The notes: generated by a model not told the origin, from the letters alone. 36,679 bases of DNA from JAGOEF01 sp964511665 (GCA_964511665.1 CAZEHA010000038.1:1-36679), one strand, 5' to 3'. Positions 16,395 to 26,511 are shown, counted from the first letter of the stretch. Translations and numbers: made by a program.

Positions 16395-19300
16395 TTAGCG
16401 TATAAGGGTCACATTACCTTTCTGATTGTAGGTATCCTGATTGAGGCATGTAGCTTCAAAGAAATACACATATACATCGGGAGCCAGTAATTTTCCGCGG
16501 TAGGTTCCATCCCAACCTTGGTCGTTGATATTGGTTGACTCGTAGATGATTTCACCCCAGCGATCGAAAACTGCAAAATACATATTGGTAATAAGTGCCG
16601 GTGGAGCATAAGGTTTAAAGTAGTCGTTGTCGCCGTCGCCATTTGGGGTAAATGCGTTGGGAATAAATATAAATGGTTCTCCACACACAATATCCATAAC
16701 ACGTATGGTAATGGTATCGCGGTTAGAGCAGCCATCGCCATCGGTAATAAGCACTTCGTAGGTAATGGTTTGTTGCGGTGTACTTATAGGGTTGGCAGCT
16801 GACACCGACGATAAATATAAAGGTGGCGACCACACAAAGTTTGAGCCCTGTGCAGCCACTGCTTGCAAGTTTGCACTTTGTCCGCGATACACCTGTATTG
16901 GGTCGGCATACACATCGAGAGGAGGAATATAGTTTTCGTTCACAATGGTATAGCTCTCAAATAGTTTGCAACCATTATGGTCGGAAAGCGTAAGATGATA
17001 ATCTCCGGCACACAATCCTTCGGCTACAGCCAAGCTTTGATTGTTCGACCATTGATACGAATATTCAGGTGTCCCTCCGGCTGCTTCAACACTAATATAC
17101 GCATTGCACACACCCGAGCAACGCATATTGCGAGAGGTACTTTCCATGGTAAGAAGAGGGGGTTGTGTTATGCCAACGGAGAGGGAATCTTTGCAGTTAT
17201 TTGCATCGGTAATACTAACCGAATACTGTCCTGCAGAAACATTGTTCAGTCCCGATTCGGTAGTTCCGTTTGACCACTGATACGAATAGGGCATCGTTCC
17301 TCCCTGTGCAAACACCTGAAAGCTACCGGTTTCGCCATAACACAAAATAGGTTGGGTAACAGCAACTGATCCAATAAGAGGCGCAGGCTGCGATAAGTAA
17401 GTTGATTGATGCAGCACACAGTTTTCGGAGTCGATAATCGACACCATATAAGGTCCCGAACACAAATTATTGATATTTGACCCCGATGCACCATTCGACC
17501 ATTGGTACGAGAAAGGAGATGTACCCGAAGTTGCAACGGCTGTAACAGCACCATCGCATTCGCCGTAACATGAAATTTGCTGTGTTGCCTGAGCATACCC
17601 ACCAATATTACCTGGTGGTAACATCTCCACTTCTATTACTGTGTCGCAACCATGGGCATCGGTAATGGTAACCCTGTTTATTCCGGTCAACAATTGTGTA
17701 TTGGTTGCAGCCGTACCACCTACACTCCATGAGTATGAGTATGGTGGGGTTCCTCCCTGCGGAGCCACTGTGGCAGTGCCGTATCCAATTCCATCACACT
17801 CGGGTTGCACTACATTAGAAAACTGTGCCACAAGTAATTGGGGCTGTTGAATTACTACGCTCTGTGTTGCTGTACATTGCAAATTATCGGTAACGGTAAC
17901 AGTGTAACTGCCTGCACATACATTCTGAAGGCTGGCACCTGAAGCACCATGACTCCATGAATATGAGTAGGGAGCCACACCCGTAGCCGACACAGAAACC
18001 AATCCGGTGCAGTCGCCATAACATAACGGGTTGGTTGTTTGAGCGGCAGAAAACATAAGATTGTTGATAGTTACCGGAACCTGTGCCGTAGTTTGGCAAC
18101 CAATCTGATTGGTTATGGTAACAGTATATGTAGTATTCGACACAGGAGCAACAACCGGATGGGCCGTATTTGCCCCACTCACTATAGAAGAACCGGGCGA
18201 CCACTGGAAACTAAGCACATCGTTGGAGTTGTTGTTGTTGATATGAAGTGTAGTTTGTCCGTTGACGCATACCATGGCCGATGGAGTTATAGAATAATTG
18301 AACTGATGCACCTGCACAACAACAGACTCGGTGAGGATTGTATTACACTCCGGTTCCACAGCTCTCACATAATAAACCATGGTATTCTGCGGACTTACGG
18401 TAATGGAATTGCCGGTGCCAATGATTGGGTTAAAATTGGGCGAACTTGACCAAGAATACTGAATGTTATCATATGAGCTTGCTGCATGAATAACTGCGGT
18501 TCCTCCCGGGCATATCAATGTATCGTTTGATGCCATTAAATCGATTTGAGGCTGTATTACTTCAACCGTTTGATACACAGTATCGTTGCACAAACCGTCG
18601 ATTACCAGCACATAAGTTGTTGTTTGATTTGGGCTTGCTATTGGATTCTGCAGGCTTGGATTATTCAGCGCCACCGGATTGAGCCATTGAAATGTGGAGC
18701 TTCCGTAGTTTCCTTCGGGCCCTATCACAACCTGTTGACCCGGACATGTTTGTTTATCGGGTAGAGTGTCGACGCCAGAATCCATTACAAAAATTTCGCG
18801 AACCAATGTATCGGTAAAATTACAACTCGAGGGGTCGCTAACAACCAGCATTACCTGATAGGTTCCGCCCTGAGCGTAGGTATGCGAAGGGTTGAATGAT
18901 GTGCTGGTGGTTCCGTCGCCAAAATCCCACAAGAAAGTACTACCCTGACTGTTGTTGTTAAATTGTACCACATACGGAGCACAACCTGCCGGAATGGGGT
19001 CGAAACTGGCATTGGCCAAGTTTTCGATAATGCGTATTTTAAACGCAGCATTGTTACAGTTGTTGTAGCTGGTTCCATTACCATTGGTCGGACTCCATAC
19101 TCCCGGTGAGGTAGGAAACTGCTGACATCCACCACAACTGGCACACACCGACTGTATGATATGACCTTTTTTGTCGAAGCGGGAAGTGCCGCCATCAACA
19201 TGGTCGTGACCCGAATACCCGCAGCCATCGTAATGCACCTCTCCAAAAAAGGTAGCATATTCAAGCTGACTGGCATCTTCGGCCAGCACCATAATATAGA

Positions 19301-21425
19301 AATCCTGTCCATCTGTTTGTGTTTGTATGGCATCGGGAGTAATATCCATTCCTTTTGTTCCATACACGTCGTTCCACGTATAGTATTGGCCGGCAGAATT
19401 ATAGTAGCTAAAAGTCCAGTACCTACCCCATCCCGAAAGGTAAATACGGTTACACACATCCACAGCAAAAGCAGTGATAGAAATATTTGGTTTTCCATTT
19501 CCTGTGCCAAACACTGTTGACCATACCAGCGATGATAGATTGGGCTGAAACTTTGCAATAAACTGCCCGCTGTTCGGATTGTTGTAAGCTGCATTATACA
19601 CCAGAGTAGATCCTGTTGCCTCTGTCTGCCCACAGATAAACACATTGTTGCCGGCATCGGTTCTTACGAAATAGGCCTGATCGTAATTAGCCGAGCCATA
19701 ATAGCTTGATGCATGCAGCACATTTCCGTCGGCATTCAGATGAGCAACAAAACCATCGGTGGTTCCACCCTGAAAACTGGTTTTGTATGCCCCAAATGTT
19801 GTGGGAAAGTTTGTGCTAACAGTTCCACCTGCCACATATACGCTATAGTCGGTTCCCAAATCGATAGAGTAAATCGCATCATCTTCGGAACCACCTAAAT
19901 AAGAACTCCACAGCAATTGCGTTAAATCGCTTTTCAGCTTAAACACAATCCCGTCTTGTTTACCGCCAGATGTAGGTTGGTATGCCTGATTGATACCTTG
20001 TGGGAAGTCGAGCGAGAATGTATTGGTTCCCACATAAATATGGTTTTTATTGTCAACTACAATTTCACCGCGGGCACCATCGGCATAGTTGTAATACAAC
20101 GAATCATTGCCATGCATCATTGTCCAGTTGATGTTATAAACCGGATGTGTATGAGAATAGTGTTGCTTAAAATTAAACCCATCGTTTGCAGAGCCACCTA
20201 TGTATGTACTCCCCATAAGAGCCGTACCGTCCTCTTTAATTTTTGCGACAAATATATCGACACCATTTGGGAAGGCAATCACATTATCGTACACCACACT
20301 ATCGCCACCATTAAAAGTAGCATCGTAGGCTCCGGCAGAGGTAGGGAAATCGGGTGAACCTGTTGTTCCCATTATCAACAGGTCGTTTTCTTCGGTAACC
20401 ACCATACTATGAGGCATCTCCTGCCCTCCTGCCCCACCCAAATAGGTAGCAAATAAGCGTTGTGTGCCGTTTGGACTGTATTTTATGATTCCCACATCGC
20501 ATCCGGCAGCATAGTATGTAGAGTTAGGAATGGGTGGGGTACCTCCTGCAAAGTTTACCTGATAGGCTCCCATCGAGGTTGGGTAGCCTACATTAAAAAC
20601 TATGCCTCCCGAATACACATTGTCGTTGTAATCCCAGGTGGCAGTAAAACCCCAGTTATCGCCGGTAGAACCTGTGTAGGTACTAAACACCAGCGATGGA
20701 TCAATTACAAGAACAGTATTGGGGTCGTAGTGTCGGGCAAGTTGATAGGTAAGGCGATTTTTTTTAAGGTTGTAATCGCAGTGAATCAACACTTTTTCGC
20801 CTTCAACAATTTGATATACTATAGGTTGCAATTCAACAACATCGTTAACAGTAGTTTCAATTACCAAATTATTGTTACTCACTTTTATGTTATCTACACC
20901 TTCATATTCCAGCACAATATCATCGATATCGCCTCCCGGATGAATAATAAAATCGTATTTCAGTCCAAGTTCGGTGATATACAGCTTTAAATCGATATTG
21001 TTATAGATGTTTTCGTAAGTAACTTCTTTGTACTTCGACACACGGGTGGCCCATTTCGATGGGTCGGAACCAATATAATAATTCAGATAATCGGGCTCCG
21101 GCTTATCGGCCCACACAGCTGGATTGGGATTGGCGCCCACAAAACGAACCCTGTAAGCATGAAAATTCAGGGTATTGTGATCGTGTTCAGCGCAGGCACC
21201 ATGGTGGGCAAACGAATGGTCGTGGTCGTGGCGATCGAGAAAATTAAAAGTAATGCAGTTTTTTTCGAGGAACATGGCTCCATTGTTCATGCTCATCTTG
21301 TAAAGAATGATAGAATCCCACTGATTTTTATTCTCGACAAACGAAAACTGAGAATACAGCAAATTGCTATAACACAGTATAACTGCATGCAACAGAACAG
21401 TTTTCGCAACAGATGACATACTCAT
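16395..21425 (-). CDS. Giant adhesin-like secreted protein: SBBP propeller, PKD, SprB-like repeats, T9SS type B
   Basis: 1676 residues. N-terminal signal peptide ~1-25, then the 'FVENKNQW' N-terminal domain seen in many SBBP-repeat proteins (~28-235; DUF7948-like). SBBP-type beta-propeller repeats (~240-790) carry recurring LATYLGGxGGQ / MGSTYIGGSANDG / LLWSSYLGGSEDD motifs followed by DFPTxxGAY. A cysteine-rich patch (CASCGGCQQFPTSPG) precedes a PKD domain (~800-885, WDFGDGTTS). After Ig-like modules come five SprB-like repeats (~1125-1495), each CYGxCxG...PYSYxWSNG...AGxYxVxxTDxxxC. The type B sorting domain closes it (FIPNAFTPNGDGDNDYF; FDRWGEIIYES; GWDGTYRGK; VTLIR). SprB is the mobile gliding adhesin of Flavobacterium; here only the repeat type is shared. 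It lies downstream of lepA but probably has its own promoter. Confidence 0.92.
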   Translation of the reverse strand: MSMSSVAKTVLLHAVILCYSNLLYSQFSFVENKNQWDSIILYKMSMNNGAMFLEKNCITFNFLDRHDHDHSFAHHGACAEHDHNTLNFHAYRVRFVGANPNPAVWADKPEPDYLNYYIGSDPSKWATRVSKYKEVTYENIYNNIDLKLYITELGLKYDFIIHPGGDIDDIVLEYEGVDNIKVSNNNLVIETTVNDVVELQPIVYQIVEGEKVLIHCDYNLKKNRLTYQLARHYDPNTVLVIDPSLVFSTYTGSTGDNWGFTATWDYNDNVYSGGIVFNVGYPTSMGAYQVNFAGGTPPIPNSTYYAAGCDVGIIKYSPNGTQRLFATYLGGAGGQEMPHSMVVTEENDLLIMGTTGSPDFPTSAGAYDATFNGGDSVVYDNVIAFPNGVDIFVAKIKEDGTALMGSTYIGGSANDGFNFKQHYSHTHPVYNINWTMMHGNDSLYYNYADGARGEIVVDNKNHIYVGTNTFSLDFPQGINQAYQPTSGGKQDGIVFKLKSDLTQLLWSSYLGGSEDDAIYSIDLGTDYSVYVAGGTVSTNFPTTFGAYKTSFQGGTTDGFVAHLNADGNVLHASSYYGSANYDQAYFVRTDAGNNVFICGQTEATGSTLVYNAAYNNPNSGQFIAKFQPNLSSLVWSTVFGTGNGKPNISITAFAVDVCNRIYLSGWGRYWTFSYYNSAGQYYTWNDVYGTKGMDITPDAIQTQTDGQDFYIMVLAEDASQLEYATFFGEVHYDGCGYSGHDHVDGGTSRFDKKGHIIQSVCASCGGCQQFPTSPGVWSPTNGNGTSYNNCNNAAFKIRIIENLANASFDPIPAGCAPYVVQFNNNSQGSTFLWDFGDGTTSTSFNPSHTYAQGGTYQVMLVVSDPSSCNFTDTLVREIFVMDSGVDTLPDKQTCPGQQVVIGPEGNYGSSTFQWLNPVALNNPSLQNPIASPNQTTTYVLVIDGLCNDTVYQTVEVIQPQIDLMASNDTLICPGGTAVIHAASSYDNIQYSWSSSPNFNPIIGTGNSITVSPQNTMVYYVRAVEPECNTILTESVVVQVHQFNYSITPSAMVCVNGQTTLHINNNNSNDVLSFQWSPGSSIVSGANTAHPVVAPVSNTTYTVTITNQIGCQTTAQVPVTINNLMFSAAQTTNPLCYGDCTGLVSVSATGVAPYSYSWSHGASGASLQNVCAGSYTVTVTDNLQCTATQSVVIQQPQLLVAQFSNVVQPECDGIGYGTATVAPQGGTPPYSYSWSVGGTAATNTQLLTGINRVTITDAHGCDTVIEVEMLPPGNIGGYAQATQQISCYGECDGAVTAVATSGTSPFSYQWSNGASGSNINNLCSGPYMVSIIDSENCVLHQSTYLSQPAPLIGSVAVTQPILCYGETGSFQVFAQGGTMPYSYQWSNGTTESGLNNVSAGQYSVSITDANNCKDSLSVGITQPPLLTMESTSRNMRCSGVCNAYISVEAAGGTPEYSYQWSNNQSLAVAEGLCAGDYHLTLSDHNGCKLFESYTIVNENYIPPLDVYADPIQVYRGQSANLQAVAAQGSNFVWSPPLYLSSVSAANPISTPQQTITYEVLITDGDGCSNRDTITIRVMDIVCGEPFIFIPNAFTPNGDGDNDYFKPYAPPALITNMYFAVFDRWGEIIYESTNINDQGWDGTYRGKLLAPDVYVYFFEATCLNQDTYNQKGNVTLIR

Positions 21426-21453
21426 TACAGAAGCTGTTATTGATAAAACTTCA

Positions 21454-21484
21454 CAATTTACCTAATTTTTACATCAATTGCAAA
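21454..21484 (-). promoter_or_regulatory. Possible promoter of the SprB-repeat protein gene
   Basis: On the minus strand TTTG (21484-21481) is followed after 20 bp by TAAATTG (21460-21454), close to the -33/-7 consensus in sequence and spacing but one base short of TAnnTTTG. It lies 28 bp before the start codon, inside the 99-bp spacer after lepA. Confidence 0.35.
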
Positions 21485-21524
21485 TGTTTTTCAGGTTTTT
21501 TAACAGCATTACAGATAAGTTCCG

Positions 21525-23312
21525 CTAGTCGATACGTAATACAGCCAGAAATGCCGATTGTGGCACTTCTACATTACCGATTTGCCGCATGCGTTTTTTG
21601 CCCTTCTTTTGTTTCTCGAGTAGTTTTCGTTTACGGGTAATATCGCCACCATAACACTTGGCGGTAACATCTTTACGAACAGCTTTTACTGTCTCGCGGG
21701 CAATAATTTTGGCTCCTATTGCTGCCTGAATGGCGATGTCGAATTGCTGACGCGGAATAAGTTCGCGTAGTTTCTCACACATTTTGCGTCCGAAAGGATA
21801 GGCATTGTCAACGTGGGTAAGAGTTGATAGGGCATCTACCATTTCGCCGTTGAGCAGTATATCGAGACGTGCCAGTTTCGACACTTTATAGCCCGACATA
21901 TGATAATCGAACGATGCATATCCTTTACTGATGCTCTTCAATTTATCGTAGAAATCGAAAACTATTTCGCCCAGCGGCAAATCGAAACTCAGCTCTACCC
22001 TATTGGTGGTAAGATAAACCTGATTGAGCAGCGTACCTCTCTTGTCGATACAGAGTTTTATAATGGAGCCTACATATTCGGCCTGCGAAATAATATGGCC
22101 TTTAATCATGGGTTCTTCAACGTAATCGAGATAATTGGGTTCGGGCATACCCGATGGGTTATGCACTTCGATAACCTCGCCTTTGTTGGTATATGCAAGA
22201 TACTGTACGTTGGGCACAGTAGTAATTACATCCATATCGAATTCCCTGTCGAGCCTTTCCTGAACTATTTCCATGTGCAGAAGGCCGAGAAAACCACAAC
22301 GGAAACCAAAACCCAGTGCCGCCGACGATTCGGGCACAAAAGTAAGCGATGCGTCGTTTAATTGCAGTTTTTCGATAGACGCACGCAATTCTTCGTAATC
22401 GTCGGCGTCAACCGGATAGATACCGGCAAAAAGCATGGGTTTTACTTCGGCAAAGCCTTCGATGGCTTTTAAGCAGGGCCTGTCGACATGGGTGATGGTA
22501 TCGCCAACCTTAACTTCGGAGGCTGTTTTTATTCCCGAAATTATATATCCTACATCGCCGGCGCTGAGTTGCTTGCGTGGCGATAAGCCCAATTTTAGCA
22601 CACCGATTTCGTCGGCATGGTATTCGTGGCCGGCATTTACAAACTTCACCGAGTCTTTCTGCAATAAACTACCGTTTAAGATGCGGAAATAAGCAATAAT
22701 ACCGCGAAACTGATTGAACACCGAATCGAAGATCAGCGCCTCGAGGGGAGCATTGGGGTCACCAACAGGAGGTGGCACACGCTGAATTATGGCTTCAAGT
22801 ATTTCATCAACCCCATAGCCGGTTTTTCCGCTGGCACGAATAATATCTTCGCGTTTACAACCTATCAAATCGACAATCTGGTCTTCAACCTCATCGGGCA
22901 TAGCAGCATCCAGATCCATTTTATTCATAACCGGAATAATTTCGAGATTATGATCGATAGCCTGATAGAGATTCGAAATGGTTTGTGCCTGAATGCCTTG
23001 CGTTGCATCAACAATAAGCAGGGCTCCTTCGCAGGCAGCTATCGAACGGCTTACTTCATACGAAAAATCGACATGGCCCGGGGTATCTATCAAATTCAGC
23101 AGATAGTCTTTCCCTCCATGTGAGTATTGCATTTGTATCGCATGGCTTTTAATGGTAATGCCTCTCTCTCTCTCCAAATCCATATTGTCGAGCACCTGAT
23201 CCTGAAAATCGCGGTCGGCAATTGTACCGGTTGTTTGCAATAAACGATCGGCCAGGGTGCTTTTGCCATGGTCGATATGCGCAATAATGCAGAAGTTTCT
23301 AAGGTGCTCCAT
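21525..23312 (-). CDS. lepA: Elongation factor 4 (back-translocating GTPase)
   Basis: 595 residues from the ATG at 23312 (MEHLRNFCIIAHIDHGKST). The open frame extends upstream to 23540, but the family always begins at this MxxLRNFxIIAHIDHG position and the extra residues are unlike any EF4, so the extension is rejected. EF4 is a ribosome-associated translational GTPase. Visible G motifs: AHIDHGKST (P-loop), RERGITIKS (G2), DTPGHVDFSYEV (G3), NKMDL (G4), then the typical EF4 domains with LGFGFRCGFLGLLHMEI and the C-terminal basic CTD (KKGKKRMRQIGNVEVPQSAF). Full length. The minus-strand -7 element TATATTTG lies 20 bp upstream. Confidence 0.97.
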   Translation of the reverse strand: MEHLRNFCIIAHIDHGKSTLADRLLQTTGTIADRDFQDQVLDNMDLERERGITIKSHAIQMQYSHGGKDYLLNLIDTPGHVDFSYEVSRSIAACEGALLIVDATQGIQAQTISNLYQAIDHNLEIIPVMNKMDLDAAMPDEVEDQIVDLIGCKREDIIRASGKTGYGVDEILEAIIQRVPPPVGDPNAPLEALIFDSVFNQFRGIIAYFRILNGSLLQKDSVKFVNAGHEYHADEIGVLKLGLSPRKQLSAGDVGYIISGIKTASEVKVGDTITHVDRPCLKAIEGFAEVKPMLFAGIYPVDADDYEELRASIEKLQLNDASLTFVPESSAALGFGFRCGFLGLLHMEIVQERLDREFDMDVITTVPNVQYLAYTNKGEVIEVHNPSGMPEPNYLDYVEEPMIKGHIISQAEYVGSIIKLCIDKRGTLLNQVYLTTNRVELSFDLPLGEIVFDFYDKLKSISKGYASFDYHMSGYKVSKLARLDILLNGEMVDALSTLTHVDNAYPFGRKMCEKLRELIPRQQFDIAIQAAIGAKIIARETVKAVRKDVTAKCYGGDITRKRKLLEKQKKGKKRMRQIGNVEVPQSAFLAVLRID

Positions 23313-23331
23313 ATTCAAATTTTTTCGCCCG

Positions 23332-23339
23332 CAAATATA
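23332..23339 (-). promoter_or_regulatory. -7 element of lepA
   Basis: Reverse strand TATATTTG is a perfect TAnnTTTG match and predicts a leader of only about 10-15 nt before the lepA ATG at 23312. No clear -33 TTTG is visible. The 151-bp spacer carries a divergent promoter for the gene at 23464. Confidence 0.55.
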
Positions 23340-23430
23340 CAAAATCATTTGAATGTTATGAATGCAATTGCTATGATGCATGACCGATAAAACAAACATC
23401 ATAAGTTGTGCTTTGTTATAAAAAAAAACA

Positions 23431-23438
23431 TAGCTTTG
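23431..23438 (+). promoter_or_regulatory. -7 element of the 23464 gene
   Basis: TAGCTTTG matches TAnnTTTG. TTG at 23406-23408 is 22 bp upstream and TTTG at 23412-23415 is 15 bp upstream, so the -33 element is not ideally spaced. It is divergent from the lepA promoter. Confidence 0.5.
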
Positions 23439-23463
23439 CAATTGAAACCTAAGCCGACAAGGT

Positions 23464-24051
23464 GTGAAAAAACTGCAATTTCTGCACAGAATTTTTCCTT
23501 TTGTGTTATTGGCTGCTTTGTGCATGCCGGTTTGCAGCACCTATTTTTACTTCAAACAACGGCAATACCAGATAAAAAAAGCAATAAAACGTCAAATAAA
23601 AAAAGGTGTTAACGATGAAGATCTGGTATTACTTAAAATCGCCAAAGTTCTTGAGAACACTTCGAATGAGGACTTCGAGCGGATTCATTCTAAGGAATTC
23701 AGATACAAAGGAGAAATGTACGATATAGTGCGCTTCGAAGATCGTGGAAGCGAAACCTGGTATTGGTGTATTTGGGACAGGGAGGAAACAGCACTGTTTG
23801 CTGCACTACCGGAGCTACTTAAACGGGCATGGAGCCAGGATCCTATGCAGGAACAAACTACCGAGCGGGTGATGTTGTTCTTTAAATCTCTTTTTTGGGA
23901 ATATAATCACATAATTCCTCTTGCCGACATGTGCTTATCGAAAAAAAATGAAGCAGATTATAACAAACAGCCCATACGCAGAATAATTCCACCGGAAGTA
24001 CCTCCTCCCAAAATGCTTCTTAATCTTTGCCGGCGGGTTTATACCGCCTAG
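23464..24051 (+). CDS. Membrane-anchored protein of unknown function, upstream of a TonB-dependent receptor
   Basis: 195 residues with a GTG start (GTG-AAA-AAA), which places a positively charged KK and a hydrophobic segment (~8-26) at the N-terminus. Two cysteines (20 and 24) are in the hydrophobic region, but neither has a good lipobox (ALC, PVC), so an uncleaved membrane anchor is more likely than a lipoprotein. The soluble part is rich in charged and aromatic residues (ETWYWCIWDREETALFAALPELLKRAW) and ends in a proline-rich stretch (IIPPEVPPPKMLL). I recognise no family. It is 31 bp before the receptor gene and has its own -7 element, so the two are probably one operon and may function together. 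Length 195 could be slightly shorter if a later start is used. Confidence 0.7.
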   Translation: MKKLQFLHRIFPFVLLAALCMPVCSTYFYFKQRQYQIKKAIKRQIKKGVNDEDLVLLKIAKVLENTSNEDFERIHSKEFRYKGEMYDIVRFEDRGSETWYWCIWDREETALFAALPELLKRAWSQDPMQEQTTERVMLFFKSLFWEYNHIIPLADMCLSKKNEADYNKQPIRRIIPPEVPPPKMLLNLCRRVYTA

Positions 24052-24082
24052 TTTCTGATAGTTTAATTTTAATATATTTATT

Positions 24083-26491
24083 ATGAAGCAAGCCATAATA
24101 TTGTGTTTGCTGTTTGGGTTTGCCATACACATACAAGCTCAAACGGTCAGCATTTATGAACAAGTATCGCGGCAGCCCATACCCTTGGCTAACATTTACG
24201 ACAGGCAAAGTAAGTCTGGAACCGTAAGCGATTACAAAGGTAAAGCCGATTTATCGGCATTTGTTGGAAGCGATTCCATTGAAATACGTTGCCTTGGGTT
24301 TAAAACCAAAACCCTCAGCTATCGGCAAATTGAGAAAGCCGGTTTCAAGGTGTACTTGCTCGAAGACATGATAACGCTTGACGCTGTTGTAATTTCGGCC
24401 AGTAAATGGAAGCAGCCCCGCAGCGAAGTTCCTGTAAAAACCACATTGATACAGCGCCGCGACATTACATTGCAAAACCCCCAAACCGCAGCCGACCTCA
24501 TCGGCAATACGGGCGAAGTATATGTACAAAAAAGTCAGCTTGGAGGAGGCAGCCCTATGATTCGTGGTTTTGCAACCAACCGCCTGCTGATATCGGTTGA
24601 CGGCGTTCGTATGAACACTGCTATATTCAGAAGTGGCAATATTCAAAACATAATTTCTATCGACCCATTGGCAATAGAAAGTGCCGAGGTGGTATTTGGT
24701 CCCGGGTCGGTTATTTATGGCAGCGATGCCATTGCCGGGTCGATGAACTTTTTCACACTTGAGCCTAAGCTTTCACCCAATGGCGATGTTTTTGTCAAAG
24801 GGAGTGCCTTGGCTCGATATGCTTCGGCCAATTTTGAGAAAACCGGTCATGCCGACATCAACATCGGATTCAGGAAATGGGCATTTCTCAGCTCGTTTAG
24901 TTTTTCCGATTTCGACGATTTAGTCATGGGAAAGCATGGTCCCGACGAATATCTTCGCAACCATTATGTTGAGACTATCAACGGTAACGACACGGTAATA
25001 GAGAACAGTAATCCGTTGAAACAGGTGTATTCAGGATATCATCAGTACAGCATGATGCAAAAATTCAGGTTTTCTCCTTCGTCTGATTGGGACTTTAATT
25101 ACACATTCAATTATTCAGCTACCGGTGATTATTCGCGCTACGATCGTTTAATTCGTCCACGCGGAAACACACTGCGTTCGGCAGAATGGAATTACGGACC
25201 ACAGATTTGGATGATGAATCATTTTCGGGTAAATCATAATGCATCTACGGCGTTGTACGACAACATGAGTATTCACCTGAGTTATCAGTTTTTCGAAGAG
25301 AGCCGTAAAGATCGCGATCTGAACAAACCCATTCGTCACATCAGAATCGAAAAAGTTGATGCGTATGCACTAAATTTCGACTTCGATAAATCACTGGGAG
25401 AAAAACATCGCTTTAACTACGGAGCCGAAGCCGTGGTAAATTGGGTTCATTCTACCGGTAGTGAAGAAGATGTAATCAGTGGTTTCACTGAAATCGGGCC
25501 AAGCCGCTATCCCAACGAATCGGAGTGGTATTCAATGGCATTGTATGCCGGCCACAGGTTCCGTGTAAGTCCTGCATTGAACATACAGTCGGGAATCAGA
25601 TATAATCACTACCTGTTGAATGCCACTTTCGACACAGAGTTTTATCCCTTCCCGTTCGACGAGGCCCACATTAACAATGGAGCATTAAGCGGAAGCATTG
25701 GCATGATTTTCCTGCCTCATCGCAGTTGGCAGTTGGCATGGAATGTATCAACAGGTTTTAGGTCGCCCAATATCGACGATATCGGAAAAGTATTCGATTC
25801 CAGTCCGGGTTTTGTAATCATTCCCAACCCTGAATTACAAGCCGAATATGCATACAATGCAGACCTGTCGCTAACAAAAACTATTGGCGACTTCATGAAA
25901 CTTGACATTACCGGCTTTTACACCTATCTCGACAATGCCATAGTGAGGCGGAACTCAAGCATACAAGGAGCCGACAGCATTTTTTACGATGGAGAGATGA
26001 GCCGGGTACAGTCGCTGCAGAATGCTGCCTTTGCAACCGTATATGGGGTTCACGTGGGCATTGAGGCCAAACTGGCCTATGGAGTTGGAGCCTCAGCACA
26101 CTTCAATTATCAGAAGGGTAACGAAGAACTCGACGACGGCAGCACAGCACCACTGCGACATGCAGCTCCCATGTTTGGGAAGTTTCATGTGAATTATACT
26201 GCAAACCGCATGAAATTTGATGTTTACATGGTATTCAACAGCAGTGTAAGCTACGAAAACCTGGCTCCCGAAGAACAGAGTAAGGATTATATCTATGCAC
26301 GCGATAACAATGGCAATCCGTATTCACCAGGCTGGTTTACCCTAAACTTCAAAGGGATATACCAGTTTTCGGAAAATCTGTCGCTAACAGCAGGTATCGA
26401 AAACATACTCGACAAACGGTATAGACCCTATTCGTCGGGAATAGCTGCTCCCGGCAGAAACTTTATTGTTTCGGTAAAAGCGATGTTCTAA
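24083..26491 (+). CDS. TonB-dependent outer-membrane receptor (hemoglobin/heme-receptor-like)
   Basis: 802 residues. Signal peptide ~1-19 (MKQAIILCLLFGFAIHIQA). A CarboxypepD_reg-like beta-sandwich (~20-100) is followed by the plug (~118-230) with LGGGSPMIRGFATNRLLISVDGVRMNTAIFRSGNIQNI, split over ~153-191, and VVFGPGSVIYGSDAIAGSMNFFT; these motifs are typical of the TonB hemoglobin/transferrin/lactoferrin-type receptors, although the substrate is not proven. The rest is a 22-strand beta-barrel, with the late conserved blocks NVSTGFRSPNIDDIGKVF and NILDKRYRPYSSGI and a terminal aromatic (VSVKAMF) needed for BAM-dependent assembly. It imports a ligand across the outer membrane with energy from TonB-ExbBD, which are not in the window. 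Confidence 0.93.
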   Translation: MKQAIILCLLFGFAIHIQAQTVSIYEQVSRQPIPLANIYDRQSKSGTVSDYKGKADLSAFVGSDSIEIRCLGFKTKTLSYRQIEKAGFKVYLLEDMITLDAVVISASKWKQPRSEVPVKTTLIQRRDITLQNPQTAADLIGNTGEVYVQKSQLGGGSPMIRGFATNRLLISVDGVRMNTAIFRSGNIQNIISIDPLAIESAEVVFGPGSVIYGSDAIAGSMNFFTLEPKLSPNGDVFVKGSALARYASANFEKTGHADINIGFRKWAFLSSFSFSDFDDLVMGKHGPDEYLRNHYVETINGNDTVIENSNPLKQVYSGYHQYSMMQKFRFSPSSDWDFNYTFNYSATGDYSRYDRLIRPRGNTLRSAEWNYGPQIWMMNHFRVNHNASTALYDNMSIHLSYQFFEESRKDRDLNKPIRHIRIEKVDAYALNFDFDKSLGEKHRFNYGAEAVVNWVHSTGSEEDVISGFTEIGPSRYPNESEWYSMALYAGHRFRVSPALNIQSGIRYNHYLLNATFDTEFYPFPFDEAHINNGALSGSIGMIFLPHRSWQLAWNVSTGFRSPNIDDIGKVFDSSPGFVIIPNPELQAEYAYNADLSLTKTIGDFMKLDITGFYTYLDNAIVRRNSSIQGADSIFYDGEMSRVQSLQNAAFATVYGVHVGIEAKLAYGVGASAHFNYQKGNEELDDGSTAPLRHAAPMFGKFHVNYTANRMKFDVYMVFNSSVSYENLAPEEQSKDYIYARDNNGNPYSPGWFTLNFKGIYQFSENLSLTAGIENILDKRYRPYSSGIAAPGRNFIVSVKAMF

Positions 26492-26511
26492 TAGTGTTAG
26501 CTGCAAAATGC

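Noticed and set aside
18851..19657. 268-residue open frame inside the SprB-repeat protein gene
   Set aside because: It is an alternative frame of a clearly coding gene and has low-complexity composition with no domain or signal.
23313..23540. N-terminal extension of lepA (open frame to 23540)
   Set aside because: EF4 proteins begin at MExLRNFxIIAHIDHG; the extra 76 residues are unlike the family and cover the divergent promoter region.
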